DNA of 64,000 nt from Dyella psychrodurans (GCF_003363265.1 NZ_QRBF01000001.1:652451-716450); one strand, 5' to 3'. Positions 43,765 through 52,305 are shown, numbered from the stretch's first letter. Numbers and translations: made by a program. The notes: generated by a model from the letters alone, not told the origin.

Positions 43765-43987
43765 CTCGTAAAAGGTTCGTTAGGATCGTTCAATCGATGT
43801 GGGGGAGCCGCCATCGCAAGATGGTGAGCACGGGTCAGCCGTGGGGACGGCGGGCCCGAAGAATGGCAGGACGCCATTCCGCCGGAGTCTGGACAAACGC
43901 ACGTATCGCGAGCAACTCGGATACATAGCAGGTCAAGAGACAACGGTAAGCCGTAGGGTGGACAGGAGTCCTCCCGCGGCTTTTTTT
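43765..43987 (+). ncRNA. Structured small RNA candidate with GGA-containing hairpin loops
   Basis: About 220 bases with no plausible coding frame. Successive perfect or near-perfect stems are visible: 43811-43824 with a GCAA tetraloop; 43831-43858, a six-pair outer stem enclosing a 4-bp stem with TGGGGA loop; 43861-43879, a 7-bp stem with AGGAC loop; 43903-43924, a 9-pair stem; and 43949-43981, which has an AGGA loop and is followed by seven T. Three loops expose GGA as in CsrB/RsmZ-type RNAs that sequester CsrA/RsmA. It follows a two-component sensor gene. No known family was recognised by eye; the RNA call is firm in structure, the function is inferred. Confidence 0.65.
43949..43987 (+). 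terminator. Intrinsic terminator of the structured RNA
   Basis: The hairpin AGCCG...CGGCT with inner GGG/CCC and GGAC/GTCC pairs and an AGGA loop is followed directly by a run of seven T on the plus strand. Confidence 0.85.
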
Positions 43988-44020
43988 ATGCCCGGCGTTT
44001 GAACCCTGCCCGAGACGCAA

Positions 44021-44040
44021 ACGGCCCCATGCGGGGCCGT
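44021..44040 (-). terminator. Hairpin after fur
   Basis: A perfect 8-bp GC-rich stem with a GCAT loop (arms ACGGCCCC and GGGGCCGT) begins 27 bases past the fur stop. On the minus strand it is followed by TTTGCGTC, a weak T-tract, so it probably ends the fur transcript. Confidence 0.6.
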
Positions 44041-44066
44041 GTCGCTGAACAAGGTGTCAAGGCAGC

Positions 44067-44480
44067 TTATTTCGTGCGCTTGGGGCGCACGTAAAGCACC
44101 AGGCTGTGATCCTGGATCTCGTAGCCATGCCTGGAGGCGATCTCGCGCTGCAGGCGCTCGATCTCCTCGCTGACGAACTCGATGACCTTTCCGCTGTCCA
44201 CATCAATCATGTGGTCGTGGTGCTGACCGCGATCCAGCTCATAGACCGCCTGCCCGCCCTCGAAATTGTGCTTGCTGAGGATGCCGGCGGCCTCGAACTG
44301 GGTCAGAACGCGATACACCGTGGCCAGGCCGATATCTTCCTGGTAGGCCAGCAACTTCTTGTAGACGTCTTCGGCGGTGAGGTGCCGAACCCCGTCTTCT
44401 TCGAAGATCTGGAGGATGCGCATCCGGGGGTGGGTAACCTTCAACCCGGCTTTGCGGAGTTCTTGAGTTTCCTGCTCCAT
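44067..44480 (-). CDS. fur: Ferric uptake regulator Fur
   Basis: 137 residues. The winged-helix DNA-binding domain contains LKVTHPRMRILQIF and GLATVYRVLTQFEAAGI; the metal and dimerisation region has HHDHMIDVDSGKVIEF. In this segment the paired cysteines of E. coli-type Fur are replaced (D and S), as in pseudomonad/xanthomonad Fur, so the structural zinc site is of the cysteine-poor kind. ATG at 44480. Divergent from bamE, the standard fur-omlA arrangement, with the promoters in the 80 bases between. Confidence 0.96.
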   Translation of the reverse strand: MEQETQELRKAGLKVTHPRMRILQIFEEDGVRHLTAEDVYKKLLAYQEDIGLATVYRVLTQFEAAGILSKHNFEGGQAVYELDRGQHHDHMIDVDSGKVIEFVSEEIERLQREIASRHGYEIQDHSLVLYVRPKRTK

Positions 44481-44560
44481 CGCAAGCTCCCGATACACGG
44501 TGGAATCAAGCGAGTAGTGTATCATTTGACCTCTTAACGATCCGGACGGACGCAATACGA

Positions 44561-45037
44561 ATGCAAAAGCTGATTCGCACGCTGGGCTTCGCCACGCTGG
44601 TCATGTCTTTGGCCGGCTGCCATATCGTGTATACCCCCGACGTGGCCCAGGGCAATCTGTTCGATAAGACGATCGACAAGAACCTTGCCGATCAGCTCAA
44701 GCCGGGTCTGACCAAGCGCCAGGTGCTGGTGCTGATGGGTACGCCTTCCGTCGCCACCCCGTTCGACCAGAGTCGCTGGGATTACGTGTCCACCTATTCG
44801 CATCGCGGCGAGAAGATGAAGGTGAACACGATGAGCTTGTACTTCAACAACGACGTGCTCGTGCGCACCGAAGGCAACATCTACTTCCAGGACGCGCAGA
44901 AGCTGGTCCAGCAGAGCAGCAAGTTCAAGACCAACTACAACGTCAACGACACCTCGGGCGACAAGAATCCGGGCGCCGGCGACAGCAGCGGCGGCGATAG
45001 CGGTGGTGATAGCGGTAGCGACAACGGCGGCCACTGA
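44561..45037 (+). CDS. bamE: Outer membrane assembly lipoprotein BamE (OmlA)
   Basis: 158 residues. Signal peptide ends at lipobox LAGC (Cys20). The BamE fold is recognised by DQLKPGLTKRQVLVLMGTP, SRWDYVSTY and LYFNND. The final 28 residues are a Gly/Asp/Ser-rich low-complexity tail with repeated GGDSG units, absent from E. coli BamE. Component of the BAM complex at the periplasmic side of the outer membrane. Divergent from fur. Confidence 0.94.
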   Translation: MQKLIRTLGFATLVMSLAGCHIVYTPDVAQGNLFDKTIDKNLADQLKPGLTKRQVLVLMGTPSVATPFDQSRWDYVSTYSHRGEKMKVNTMSLYFNNDVLVRTEGNIYFQDAQKLVQQSSKFKTNYNVNDTSGDKNPGAGDSSGGDSGGDSGSDNGGH

Positions 45038-45082
45038 TCCTCGCCAGCCACGTTTCTACGGAAACGTGGCGAACGCCCCACC

Positions 45083-45358
45083 CTAACCTGCGCGACGACG
45101 ACGCGCGTCCTTCGGATCCAAGATCAGCGGCCGGTAGATTTCCACCCGGTCGCCATCGTGCAAAAGATCATCCGGCGCCACGCGCCGGGAAAAAATGCCT
45201 AGCCGCGACGGATCGTAAGCAAGCTCGGGCATCTCCTTCAAAATGCCCGATTGCTCGACCGCCTCGCTGACCCGGCTGCCAACGGGCAAGGTCACCTGAC
45301 GCAGCAACTGTCGTTCCGGCGTGGCGCAGACCACCTCCACGGTGATGCGATCAGCCAT
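45083..45358 (-). CDS. rnfH: RnfH-family ubiquitin-like protein
   Basis: 91 residues. ITVEVVCATPERQLLRQVTLPVGSRVSEAVEQSG and VEIYRPLILDPKDARRRRA are typical of the RnfH/UPF0125 family. Biochemical role not settled. Its start overlaps the ratA stop by 8 bases, and the ratA-rnfH pair beside smpB is conserved. Confidence 0.9.
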   Translation of the reverse strand: MADRITVEVVCATPERQLLRQVTLPVGSRVSEAVEQSGILKEMPELAYDPSRLGIFSRRVAPDDLLHDGDRVEIYRPLILDPKDARRRRAG

Positions 45359-45782
45359 AGACGCGTTCCGCCTCGCGGCAGAAATCGTCGACCATCCGGT
45401 TGGCCAGCCCCTGGAAGCCCAGTTTCAGCGCCGCGCCACCGAGGCGTCCGGCATAATCGAAATCCAGCTCCAAAGCGACCTTGCAACCATCCGTTCCCAG
45501 CGGGATGAAATCCCAGAAACCATCCAGGCTGCGGAACGGCCCATTCACCAGACTCACCTGCAGGCGGCGCGGATGATCGATGGTATTGCGCGTGGTGAAG
45601 CTGTGATGGAAGCCTGCAAACTTGAGATCGAGCCGCGCTACCAGCATGTTCTCCCCGCGCTCGATCACCTCGGCGCTGGCACACCAGTGGAAGCGCTTTG
45701 GGTATGCTTCGACCTCATTCACCAGGTCGAACATTTGCGCCGGCGAGTATTTCACCAGGGCGCTGCGGCGGATTTCGATCAC
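45351..45782 (-). CDS. ratA: RatA/COQ10-like START-fold protein
   Basis: 143 residues of the SRPBCC superfamily. EIRRSALVKYSPAQMFDLVNEVEAYPKRF and FRSLDGFWDFIPL mark the polyketide cyclase/COQ10 type. In E. coli the homologue was described as inhibitor of 70S assembly (RatA) and relatives bind ubiquinone; which applies here is open. Coupled to rnfH and divergent from smpB. Confidence 0.9.
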   Translation of the reverse strand: MIEIRRSALVKYSPAQMFDLVNEVEAYPKRFHWCASAEVIERGENMLVARLDLKFAGFHHSFTTRNTIDHPRRLQVSLVNGPFRSLDGFWDFIPLGTDGCKVALELDFDYAGRLGGAALKLGFQGLANRMVDDFCREAERVYG

Positions 45783-45858
45783 GGCAGCCTCTTTACATGA
45801 CTAGGTTTGGCCCAGGCGGTCAAACCTGCAAGGGCTATAAGCCCGAAGTTTAACGGAC

Positions 45859-46353
45859 ATGGCAAAAGCGAAGGACAAAGAAAAAAAGAATGCCGGCGGC
45901 ACCATCGCGCTCAACAAGCGCGCCCGGCATGAATACCACATCGACCAGCGCTACGAGGCGGGCATCGCCCTGCAAGGCTGGGAGCTGAAGGCATTGCGCG
46001 CCGGCCGTATCAATTTCGGCGACGGCTATGCCGTGGTGTTGAAGGGTGAGATCTTCCTGGTCGGCACCTCCATCCCGCCCTTGATCAGCGCGTCCACCCA
46101 CGTGGTCGCGGTCGACCGCCGCACCCGCAAACTGCTCCTGCACAAGCAGGAAATCGATCAGCTCATCGGTGCCGTCGAACGCAAGGGCTACACCCTGGTG
46201 CCCATCGCCATGTACTGGAAAGGCAACAAGGTCAAAGTGGAAATCGGCCTGGCGCGCGGCAAACAGGAACACGACAAGCGTCACACCGAAAAAGAGCGCG
46301 ACTGGCAGCGCGAAAAACAACGCACCATGCGTTCGCACAATCGCAGCGCTTGA
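45859..46353 (+). CDS. smpB: SsrA-binding protein SmpB
   Basis: 164 residues. [21 protein letters not shown] and [23 protein letters not shown] are the SmpB core, and the C-terminal basic tail [13 protein letters not shown]-like segment is present. It delivers tmRNA to stalled ribosomes. Its partner gene ssrA follows 78 bases downstream. Confidence 0.97.
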   Translation: MAKAKDKEKKNAGGTIALNKRARHEYHIDQRYEAGIALQGWELKALRAGRINFGDGYAVVLKGEIFLVGTSIPPLISASTHVVAVDRRTRKLLLHKQEIDQLIGAVERKGYTLVPIAMYWKGNKVKVEIGLARGKQEHDKRHTEKERDWQREKQRTMRSHNRSA

Positions 46354-46372
46354 ATGAATCGGCCCTGCCCGC

Positions 46373-46405
46373 TTGATATCGCCAACGGCGGGCAACATAT
46401 ATACT
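46373..46405 (+). promoter_or_regulatory. Putative ssrA promoter
   Basis: TTGATA (46373-46378) with TATATA (46398-46403, 19-base spacing) or TATACT (46400-46405) about 30 bases ahead of the mature tmRNA 5' end. Confidence 0.4.
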
Positions 46406-46431
46406 TGTAACGCTTAAGCCATCTTTTCCCC

Positions 46432-46783
<352 letters not shown>

Positions 46784-46788
46784 ACAAA

Positions 46789-46828
46789 GCAAAACGCCCG
46801 GCGAGAAATCGTCGGGCGTTTTGCATTT
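46789..46828 (+). terminator. ssrA terminator
   Basis: A 12-bp stem (46789-46800 with 46813-46824) ending in GTTTTGCATTT. This same sequence is repeated after the two island-internal ssrA 3' copies. Confidence 0.85.
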
Positions 46829-47078
46829 GGGACTAGATTTCATCTGCTGCACTTGGCACTAGCGCCATTGCACGTCTCCGAATCAGTCACCCTGGTCCCG
46901 TTCCTTGCTCACTCTTTGCGAATCGCGGGAATCGGAGGTTCGAACACCGATCAGCGCATCGTCACCAACAAGATCGACACGGCGCAAGTCCAGTTGGGCG
47001 AGCTCAATCATCGATCGAAGACGGACGGCAACGTAGTTCTCATGGTTGCCTATCATCTAGAATTCCGCGCGAGCTTTG
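46829..47078. other. Intergenic region, first 250 bases of island 1
   Basis: No reliable gene. Weak open frames exist on both strands (for example 46853-47143 on plus) but lack a ribosome site and resemble nothing I recognise. It might include the remains of an integrase or other gene end. Confidence 0.3.
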
Positions 47079-48614
47079 ATGCTCAGGTGCAATTCCTTCC
47101 TTGCAGTGACATCGAGCGTAGCTGTGCGCCAAAATCGTTTTGATTCTTTGAGAAAACTTGGAAATGCAAAGGCACCAACCGTGAGAATGACGGCGCTCGT
47201 GGCATTTTTGTCTGTCACCGCCTTTATTCTAAGGTTCCATTTTACGGGCATTGCGTATAACCACTCGGATGAGCCAATCGCCGTCGGTGTGGTATCTGGC
47301 TTATTGCAACGTCATACCGTTGATACCAATTGGGCGCATTTCGACCTTCCGGCAAAATTTCATTACGCACAATTCAACTTTTCTTCGTACTATCTTGCGC
47401 TGGCGTTCTTTTGCGAATTGGCAAGGGACCATTCGATCAAAAGCATGCGACTTCTTAGCGCGTTGTTGGGCGCACTGTGTGTACCGCTCTCATTTTTACT
47501 AGGAAAGCGCTTACATAGTGCCAGGACTGGTTTTTTTGCGGCATTGATGACCGCATTCAGCCCTCAGCTATTCTTTGACAGCCTCTTCGCACGCCCGGAT
47601 TCATTTTTTGCGCTAATTTATTTGATCGCAATTCTCGTGGCCATTTCCTCGCCAAGAAATGGGACCCGAATATTCATCAGCAGCTTGTTGTTCGGAATCC
47701 TGGCGGCATGCAAGATATCTGCACTTTTCGTTGCACCCATTCCGCTTCTTCTGTTCCTCGTCAACCGAGAGGCCTCTGATCGGTACTGGAGAATGTTGGC
47801 GCTGTCAGCGGCAGGAGTGATCGCGGGCTTTGCAGCGGGAGCACCTTATGCCCTATTAAATCCGGTTGATTTCGTCAATGGTGTTTTGTTTCTAATGGGG
47901 CGCTACGCGAGCGGCGGAGGTCCGCTGGGCTTGGGCGATGCCCCCTTATACGAACGGCTATGGTATCTAGCGAAATTCATCATTGCCTCTATTGGACCAA
48001 TAGCCGTCCTTACATCCCTTTACGCGTATCGCCGTTTGTCAAAAGAAGTCCTCGTAATTGGCAGCCTTTCGATCATTTCCGTGTTGTATCTCGGCTCGCG
48101 AGGATGGTTTTACGAGCGCAATTTCGACCATTGTTTGCCAGTGATTTATATCCTGGCATGGATAGGGATCAGTCAATTAACAGAGTTGTTTTCGTCGGCT
48201 CACCGAGGCGTCATATTCGCCACGCTGAGTACGCTTGCATTAGTACCAACTGCGTATTTTAGCTATCAGCTGCAATATCAGATTCTTTCCGGGCGATACG
48301 AAAAGCGAGTTGAGTCCTACCTTGCGCGGCAGAGTGCAGCAGGTGCGAATGCGTTGGTTTGGCCCAGCATCGTATACGGCGATCCACTTAATGCTATTCG
48401 CACTTACATGAAAGATAAGCCGCTACCCATGACCGTTTCGTTTGCTTGGAGCGATGATCAGCACGCGGCCAAGAACATTAGCGAGTTTCTCAACGGCTAT
48501 CACGCGATAAAGGTGGACGAAATCCACGATCCATTCTGGCTAATGCCGCCTTGCTCCATTCAAGCTTACGTGTCGATGTCGTACGTAACTTATAGGCTAT
48601 CGGCTCGCAGATAA
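47079..48614 (+). CDS. Membrane glycosyltransferase, GT39/PMT (ArnT-like) family
   Basis: About 511 residues with roughly ten to twelve membrane helices. Near the first luminal loop the sequence NHSDEPIAVG carries the catalytic-type Asp-Glu of GT-C enzymes; FYLALAFFCELARD and FLLGKRLHSARTGFFAALMTAFSPQLFFDS follow the PMT-2 pattern. It should transfer a sugar from a polyprenyl-phosphate donor to an envelope acceptor, probably in the periplasm. Base composition is clearly lower in GC than neighbouring genes, which suggests horizontal origin. Start uncertain: ATG 47079 or ATG 47187, the latter directly before the first helix. Confidence 0.75.
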   Translation: MLRCNSFLAVTSSVAVRQNRFDSLRKLGNAKAPTVRMTALVAFLSVTAFILRFHFTGIAYNHSDEPIAVGVVSGLLQRHTVDTNWAHFDLPAKFHYAQFNFSSYYLALAFFCELARDHSIKSMRLLSALLGALCVPLSFLLGKRLHSARTGFFAALMTAFSPQLFFDSLFARPDSFFALIYLIAILVAISSPRNGTRIFISSLLFGILAACKISALFVAPIPLLLFLVNREASDRYWRMLALSAAGVIAGFAAGAPYALLNPVDFVNGVLFLMGRYASGGGPLGLGDAPLYERLWYLAKFIIASIGPIAVLTSLYAYRRLSKEVLVIGSLSIISVLYLGSRGWFYERNFDHCLPVIYILAWIGISQLTELFSSAHRGVIFATLSTLALVPTAYFSYQLQYQILSGRYEKRVESYLARQSAAGANALVWPSIVYGDPLNAIRTYMKDKPLPMTVSFAWSDDQHAAKNISEFLNGYHAIKVDEIHDPFWLMPPCSIQAYVSMSYVTYRLSARR

Positions 48615-48686
48615 ACACAATCAAAATTTGGAGCTGCTAACGGTATTTCATTCTTAAGCTGCCAGGCGGCCGGAGGATCCCGGAGC

Positions 48687-48782
48687 AGCGACTGGCGCAG
48701 CGCAGGAAGGCTGCGCGGATCGGTGAAGTTCATGTCGGTGCGCCTCAGGTCACGAAAAGCGCGCGGCTGGATGCGTTGCCAA
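48687..48782 (-). pseudogene. Fragment of the MocR-like regulator gene
   Basis: This 96-bp stretch matches 62757-62852, inside the aminotransferase part of the MocR-like gene at 61817-63274, with about six mismatches. Its 3' neighbour on the plus strand is immediately the REP-like element at 48786. It is a remnant of a second copy of that locus. Confidence 0.85.
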
Positions 48783-48785
48783 GAA

Positions 48786-48878
48786 AACGGTACCAGGTTG
48801 ACTTATGAGTGCTTCCAGTCAGTGAATGTGCGCTCGCATCTCGACGAGTCGATTGGAAACTCAACCCGGCACCGTTCT
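48786..48878. repeat. REP-like repeat, copy A
   Basis: About 93 bases bounded by AACGGTACCAGGTTGA and, inverted, TCAACCCGGCACCGTT. The interior (TTGACTTATGAGTGC...GGAAACTC) recurs in copy B (50364) and copy C (52306). Confidence 0.75.
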
Positions 48879-48910
48879 CACACGCAAAACATGTGCCCGG
48901 AGCAACGTTG

Positions 48911-50287
48911 ATGCCACGTCACCGCCGGCATATCCAAAAAAAAAAGTCCAAATCTTCACCGCCCCCACACACCGCCCTGCCTACACTTGCATCACTAGGG
49001 GAAAACGCGGGTGCGTTTAGCAAAGGGGGGCGTATGCCGTACGCTTCGAACAACAACGCCGTTCTCATCGACGGCTGCGAGAACCTGCAGAATTTATCAG
49101 TCCTGCTTGAGGTTACCGAGGATATCGCGACCACCAACGGAGGGGGTTGGAGTCTTCAGCTCAATTGCTTTCCGCCACCGGGCGAGTACTGCCAGACCAG
49201 TCAGTTGAACTGGTTCCAATACGTTATATACGTCGAGGGCGGAAACCTCATCTACCAGATTCAGTACTGGTCGAACGGTACGTCCACGTGGCCCTCTGGT
49301 TACACGCCGGAGTCGCAGACGACGCCGTGGCTGCCCTGCTGGGCCAACGACTTCTCGAATCCCTTCACCACCTTCGCCAGCATCAGCGGCGACACGGTGC
49401 CACGCCAGTCGAAACTCCAGATCGCGCTAACCACCAACGATGCCGGCGGCGTCACCAGCGTTACGTTTACCTATACCGATCCGAACGGCAACGACCATCC
49501 CGCCGTGTACAAGCTGCCTGTCGTGCATCCGATCGTCGCCTGCACGTTGAACTTGGTTGGACCTGGCGGTCTCGCCAACGCCAACTTCACACAAGGGCTC
49601 ACGAATTCTCGCGCCATCATCTACTACAGCGTCTCTTCGGGGCAGCTCGCCGTTCAAAACGGCGGGATCGGCGCCGCCTGCGGCGAGGCCGGCCCGCCCA
49701 CTGGTGAGACGTCAAACATGACGTACTCCGACATCAACGGTGCGCCTGCCAGTACCGTCACGCAAATACTTCAGCAGCCCATATCGTGCGCGATCAACAA
49801 CCTCTTCCAGGGTGAAGAGGTGAAACTTGGCGACATGCGGCAGGTTCGCGACTTGCATGTCGCTCGATATCCCGCAGGGCAATGGCTAATCGAAGTGCTT
49901 GATCGTCATGCCGCCGACCTCGCGATGCTTGCCTTGTCCAGCGACATCAGCCACGTGCGAACGGCGCGCCACCTTCTCACGGAAGCGACGCGCATTGCAC
50001 GCGAGGGGCGAATCTTCGAAAGCGCCACCATCGACGAAGCCCAAAAACTGCTTCAGCACGTGTCGTGCAAACTGCCGCCGTCCATGATCGGAGCGAGTCA
50101 AGCCGGCACCACCGTGCTCGAATCACTACGGGGTCGAACGCTGGAGGACGGACTCAAGGCGGCTAGCAGGACGATCCGCCCACGCTTCCTGGCACCTTCT
50201 CAGCAGCCGTGTCAAAAGTGCTACGAGCGCTTGGCCCAGCGCGTGGCCGAGCTGGAAAAACGCGTCAAGCATCTGGAGTCGCGATGA
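48911..50287 (+). CDS. Large uncharacterised protein with beta-rich N-terminal domain
   Basis: 458 residues from the ATG at 48911, preceded by GGAG. A basic N-terminal stretch (about 45 residues) leads into a domain of about 260 residues rich in Gly, Asn, Thr, Ser, Trp and aromatic residues (LNWFQYVIYVEGGN, YWSNGTSTWPSGY, VTFTYTDPNGNDHPA), which looks like a beta-sandwich/jelly-roll such as a lectin or carbohydrate-binding module. The final 170 residues are helical and end in a C-x2-C and a heptad-like stretch (QQPCQKCYERLAQRVAELEKRVKHL). No signal peptide is evident and I do not recognise the family. It sits in the same island as a glycosyltransferase. Confidence 0.7.
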   Translation: MPRHRRHIQKKKSKSSPPPHTALPTLASLGENAGAFSKGGRMPYASNNNAVLIDGCENLQNLSVLLEVTEDIATTNGGGWSLQLNCFPPPGEYCQTSQLNWFQYVIYVEGGNLIYQIQYWSNGTSTWPSGYTPESQTTPWLPCWANDFSNPFTTFASISGDTVPRQSKLQIALTTNDAGGVTSVTFTYTDPNGNDHPAVYKLPVVHPIVACTLNLVGPGGLANANFTQGLTNSRAIIYYSVSSGQLAVQNGGIGAACGEAGPPTGETSNMTYSDINGAPASTVTQILQQPISCAINNLFQGEEVKLGDMRQVRDLHVARYPAGQWLIEVLDRHAADLAMLALSSDISHVRTARHLLTEATRIAREGRIFESATIDEAQKLLQHVSCKLPPSMIGASQAGTTVLESLRGRTLEDGLKAASRTIRPRFLAPSQQPCQKCYERLAQRVAELEKRVKHLESR

Positions 50288-50363
50288 TCGGAGCACGCGT
50301 GGCGTGTTGACGCCGGTGAACGACATTCACCAACGCATCGGCCAAACAAAATGGTGCCAACAA

Positions 50364-50456
50364 AACGGCACCATTTTGACTAATGAGTGCTCTTGTGCGC
50401 GGATGCACGCCCGAATCTTGGCAAGCTCACAGAAAACTCAACCTGTTACCGTTTCT
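50364..50456. repeat. REP-like repeat, copy B
   Basis: Same family as copy A, with AACGGCACCATTTTGA at one end and TCAACCTGTTACCGTT at the other. The left part also holds a perfect 8-bp inverted repeat (50351-50358/50367-50374). It separates the uncharacterised gene from hisS. Confidence 0.7.
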
Positions 50457-50508
50457 CGAAGGCGCAAGCTCGGCACCCCCGCCGTTTCCACTGTTTCCAA
50501 CTCAGGAG

Positions 50509-51873
50509 CTAGCCAAGGCTGCCACTCGTCGTCAGTGCGCGCGCTATGGCATCTGGTGCAAGATCTGGTGCGATCGCAATTTGACTTTGACGCTTTAAGT
50601 CACGGATTGAAACAACGCCAGCTGCCAATTCGTCAGGACCAGCAATCACCACCATCTGCGCTCCGCTATCAATCGCGTACTTTAGTTGTTTCTTCAGTTT
50701 TCCACCCTCAAAAAAGACGTGCGTGCTGATATCCCGTGAGCGCAGCTTGGCGGCGATATCCAGTTGGACGTCTGTCGTTTGTTCATCAAGGCATACGATG
50801 AGAACCCGAGCCCCCGAATGGGCGTTGCAGGTGTATCCAATGTCTCGAAGCTGCCAAAAAAGCCGACTCAAACCTATCGATATACCGACACCTGGCAAGT
50901 GCTCCTTCGTGTACTGCTGCGCCAGGTTGTCGTAGCGTCCTCCAGAACAAATGGAGCCCAGCGCCGGATGTGCATCAATGAAGGTTTCATACACAGTGCC
51001 GGTGTAATAGTCCAAGCCTCGCATGACCGAGAAGTCAAGCGAGATGAACTCGCCGGGCACACCCATTTTTTCGATGGCCTTAAGAACGGCTCGAAGCTCG
51101 GACCTTCCAGCATGCAGATCCGGTGCGTTGCCTTCTAAGCCATCAAGAAGCGCATTCGCGCCCTGATAAGACCTTGAACTTCGTTGCGCGAAGCCAATGA
51201 CCTGATTTACCACTGACTCGCCGAGGCCAAGCTCACTTGCCAAGACCCCCTTGACGTAGTCGGTGCCACGCTTAGCGAGTTTGTCTATCTCGCGTAAGAC
51301 TAGTGCTTGTAGTTCCACAGGGAGACCAAGGCCATCGAGAAAGCCCCTAATGAGTTTTCTGTTGTTGATGTGAATCGTGAACTTGCCTATGCCAAGCTCT
51401 TCGAATATCCCGTAAATCGCGACCGGTAGCTCAGCATCATAGGCAATGGGCAAAACGTTATGACCGACGACGTCAATGTCGCACTGGTAGAACTCACGGA
51501 ACCGCCCTCTCTGAGCGCGCTCCCCCCGATAGACCTTTTGAACCTGAAAGCGCTTGAAGGGAAAGCTAAGCTCGGAAAAATGTTCTGAGACGTATCTAGC
51601 CAACGGTACGGTCAAATCAAATCTTAGTGCCAGGTCTGACGAGGCATTGTTGGCCAAGCCGCCGGTAGATTGCACGAAATACACCTGCTTGGCCGTCTCA
51701 CCCCCTTCTTTGGACAGCAATACCTCCGACAATTCAATGGCAGGCGTATCGATGTTGGTGAAGCCGTGCCGAATGAAGTGCTTTTCGATGACCCTCCGGA
51801 CATGGTCGAACTTGGCCTGGTCTTTCGGCAGGAGCTCCAAGACACCAGACATTGTTCTCGGCTTAACAAGCAT
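50509..51873 (-). CDS. hisS: Histidine--tRNA ligase (class II)
   Basis: 454 residues. Class II motifs are complete: motif 1 region LELLPKDQAKFDHVRR..., motif 2 RVYRGERAQRGRFREFYQCDIDVVG, the HisRS hallmark RGLDYYTGT, and motif 3 CSGGRYDNL...GVGISIGLSR, plus a C-terminal anticodon-binding fold. It charges tRNA-His. The catalytic core and insertion (NNRKLIRGFLDGLGLP, REIDKLAKRG) resemble the eukaryote/archaeon-like HisRS lineage, which from memory is also used by xanthomonads. It lies inside an ssrA island; whether it is the only HisRS or an extra, acquired one cannot be seen here. Start ATG 51873. Confidence 0.95.
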   Translation of the reverse strand: MLVKPRTMSGVLELLPKDQAKFDHVRRVIEKHFIRHGFTNIDTPAIELSEVLLSKEGGETAKQVYFVQSTGGLANNASSDLALRFDLTVPLARYVSEHFSELSFPFKRFQVQKVYRGERAQRGRFREFYQCDIDVVGHNVLPIAYDAELPVAIYGIFEELGIGKFTIHINNRKLIRGFLDGLGLPVELQALVLREIDKLAKRGTDYVKGVLASELGLGESVVNQVIGFAQRSSRSYQGANALLDGLEGNAPDLHAGRSELRAVLKAIEKMGVPGEFISLDFSVMRGLDYYTGTVYETFIDAHPALGSICSGGRYDNLAQQYTKEHLPGVGISIGLSRLFWQLRDIGYTCNAHSGARVLIVCLDEQTTDVQLDIAAKLRSRDISTHVFFEGGKLKKQLKYAIDSGAQMVVIAGPDELAAGVVSIRDLKRQSQIAIAPDLAPDAIARALTTSGSLG

Positions 51874-52057
51874 GAACGGCCTCAGGGTTGAGAATTTTGG
51901 TTACGGTATCGCGGCGTCAACCCTTATATGAGAGGGCTCCAGTCACAGTTGCAATTTAGTAATTCGATCGAGGCCTATCTGTAGGCATTATTCTTAGCTT
52001 TTTGTGCGGCTATATTGGGGCCTGACGTCCTCATGAAACGTTTTCGTTGACCGGCCG

Positions 52058-52249
52058 ATGTTCTGTGAATTCAAGAGCGGACGCGGCGAATTTTACGATC
52101 AGAAGACATACAAGGGTCGAACCATCATGGTTCGCCAGGTCTTGTCGGACATCACTCTGACGTCACATCGTTTTGAACAGGTGTTTTCGGATGACGGTGG
52201 CAAGACCTTGGAGACCAATTTCAGGGCAACGCTTACGCGGGTGCAGTGA
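52058..52249 (+). pseudogene. 3' fragment of the secreted-protein gene at 63379
   Basis: The 63 codons correspond to residues 128-190 of the protein at 63379-63951, with 56 of 63 residues identical (MFCEFKSGRGEFY start). The nucleotide similarity continues past the stop to about 52290. No upstream signal peptide or first half is present, and two Trp residues became Leu, so it is a decayed duplicate rather than a functional gene. Confidence 0.85.
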
Positions 52250-52305
52250 GTGCAGAGAAAAAGGTCTTAGTACTCTGTCAAAGAAAAAACGAAAATCGTA
52301 CAAAA

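Larger units (their letters stand above)
48615..48910. other. Intergenic region of rearrangement debris
   Basis: Holds a 96-bp fragment of the MocR-like gene (48687-48782) and the adjoining REP-like repeat (48786-48878). No functional gene seen. Confidence 0.6.

Noticed and set aside
43765-43987. Known riboswitch or RNase P/6S/SRP RNA at this place
   Set aside because: Conserved cores of those RNAs are absent, and no gene on the same strand follows, so a riboswitch is unlikely.
46853-47143. Small gene directly after ssrA
   Set aside because: No ribosome site, composition and sequence look non-coding, and it overlaps the start of the glycosyltransferase gene.
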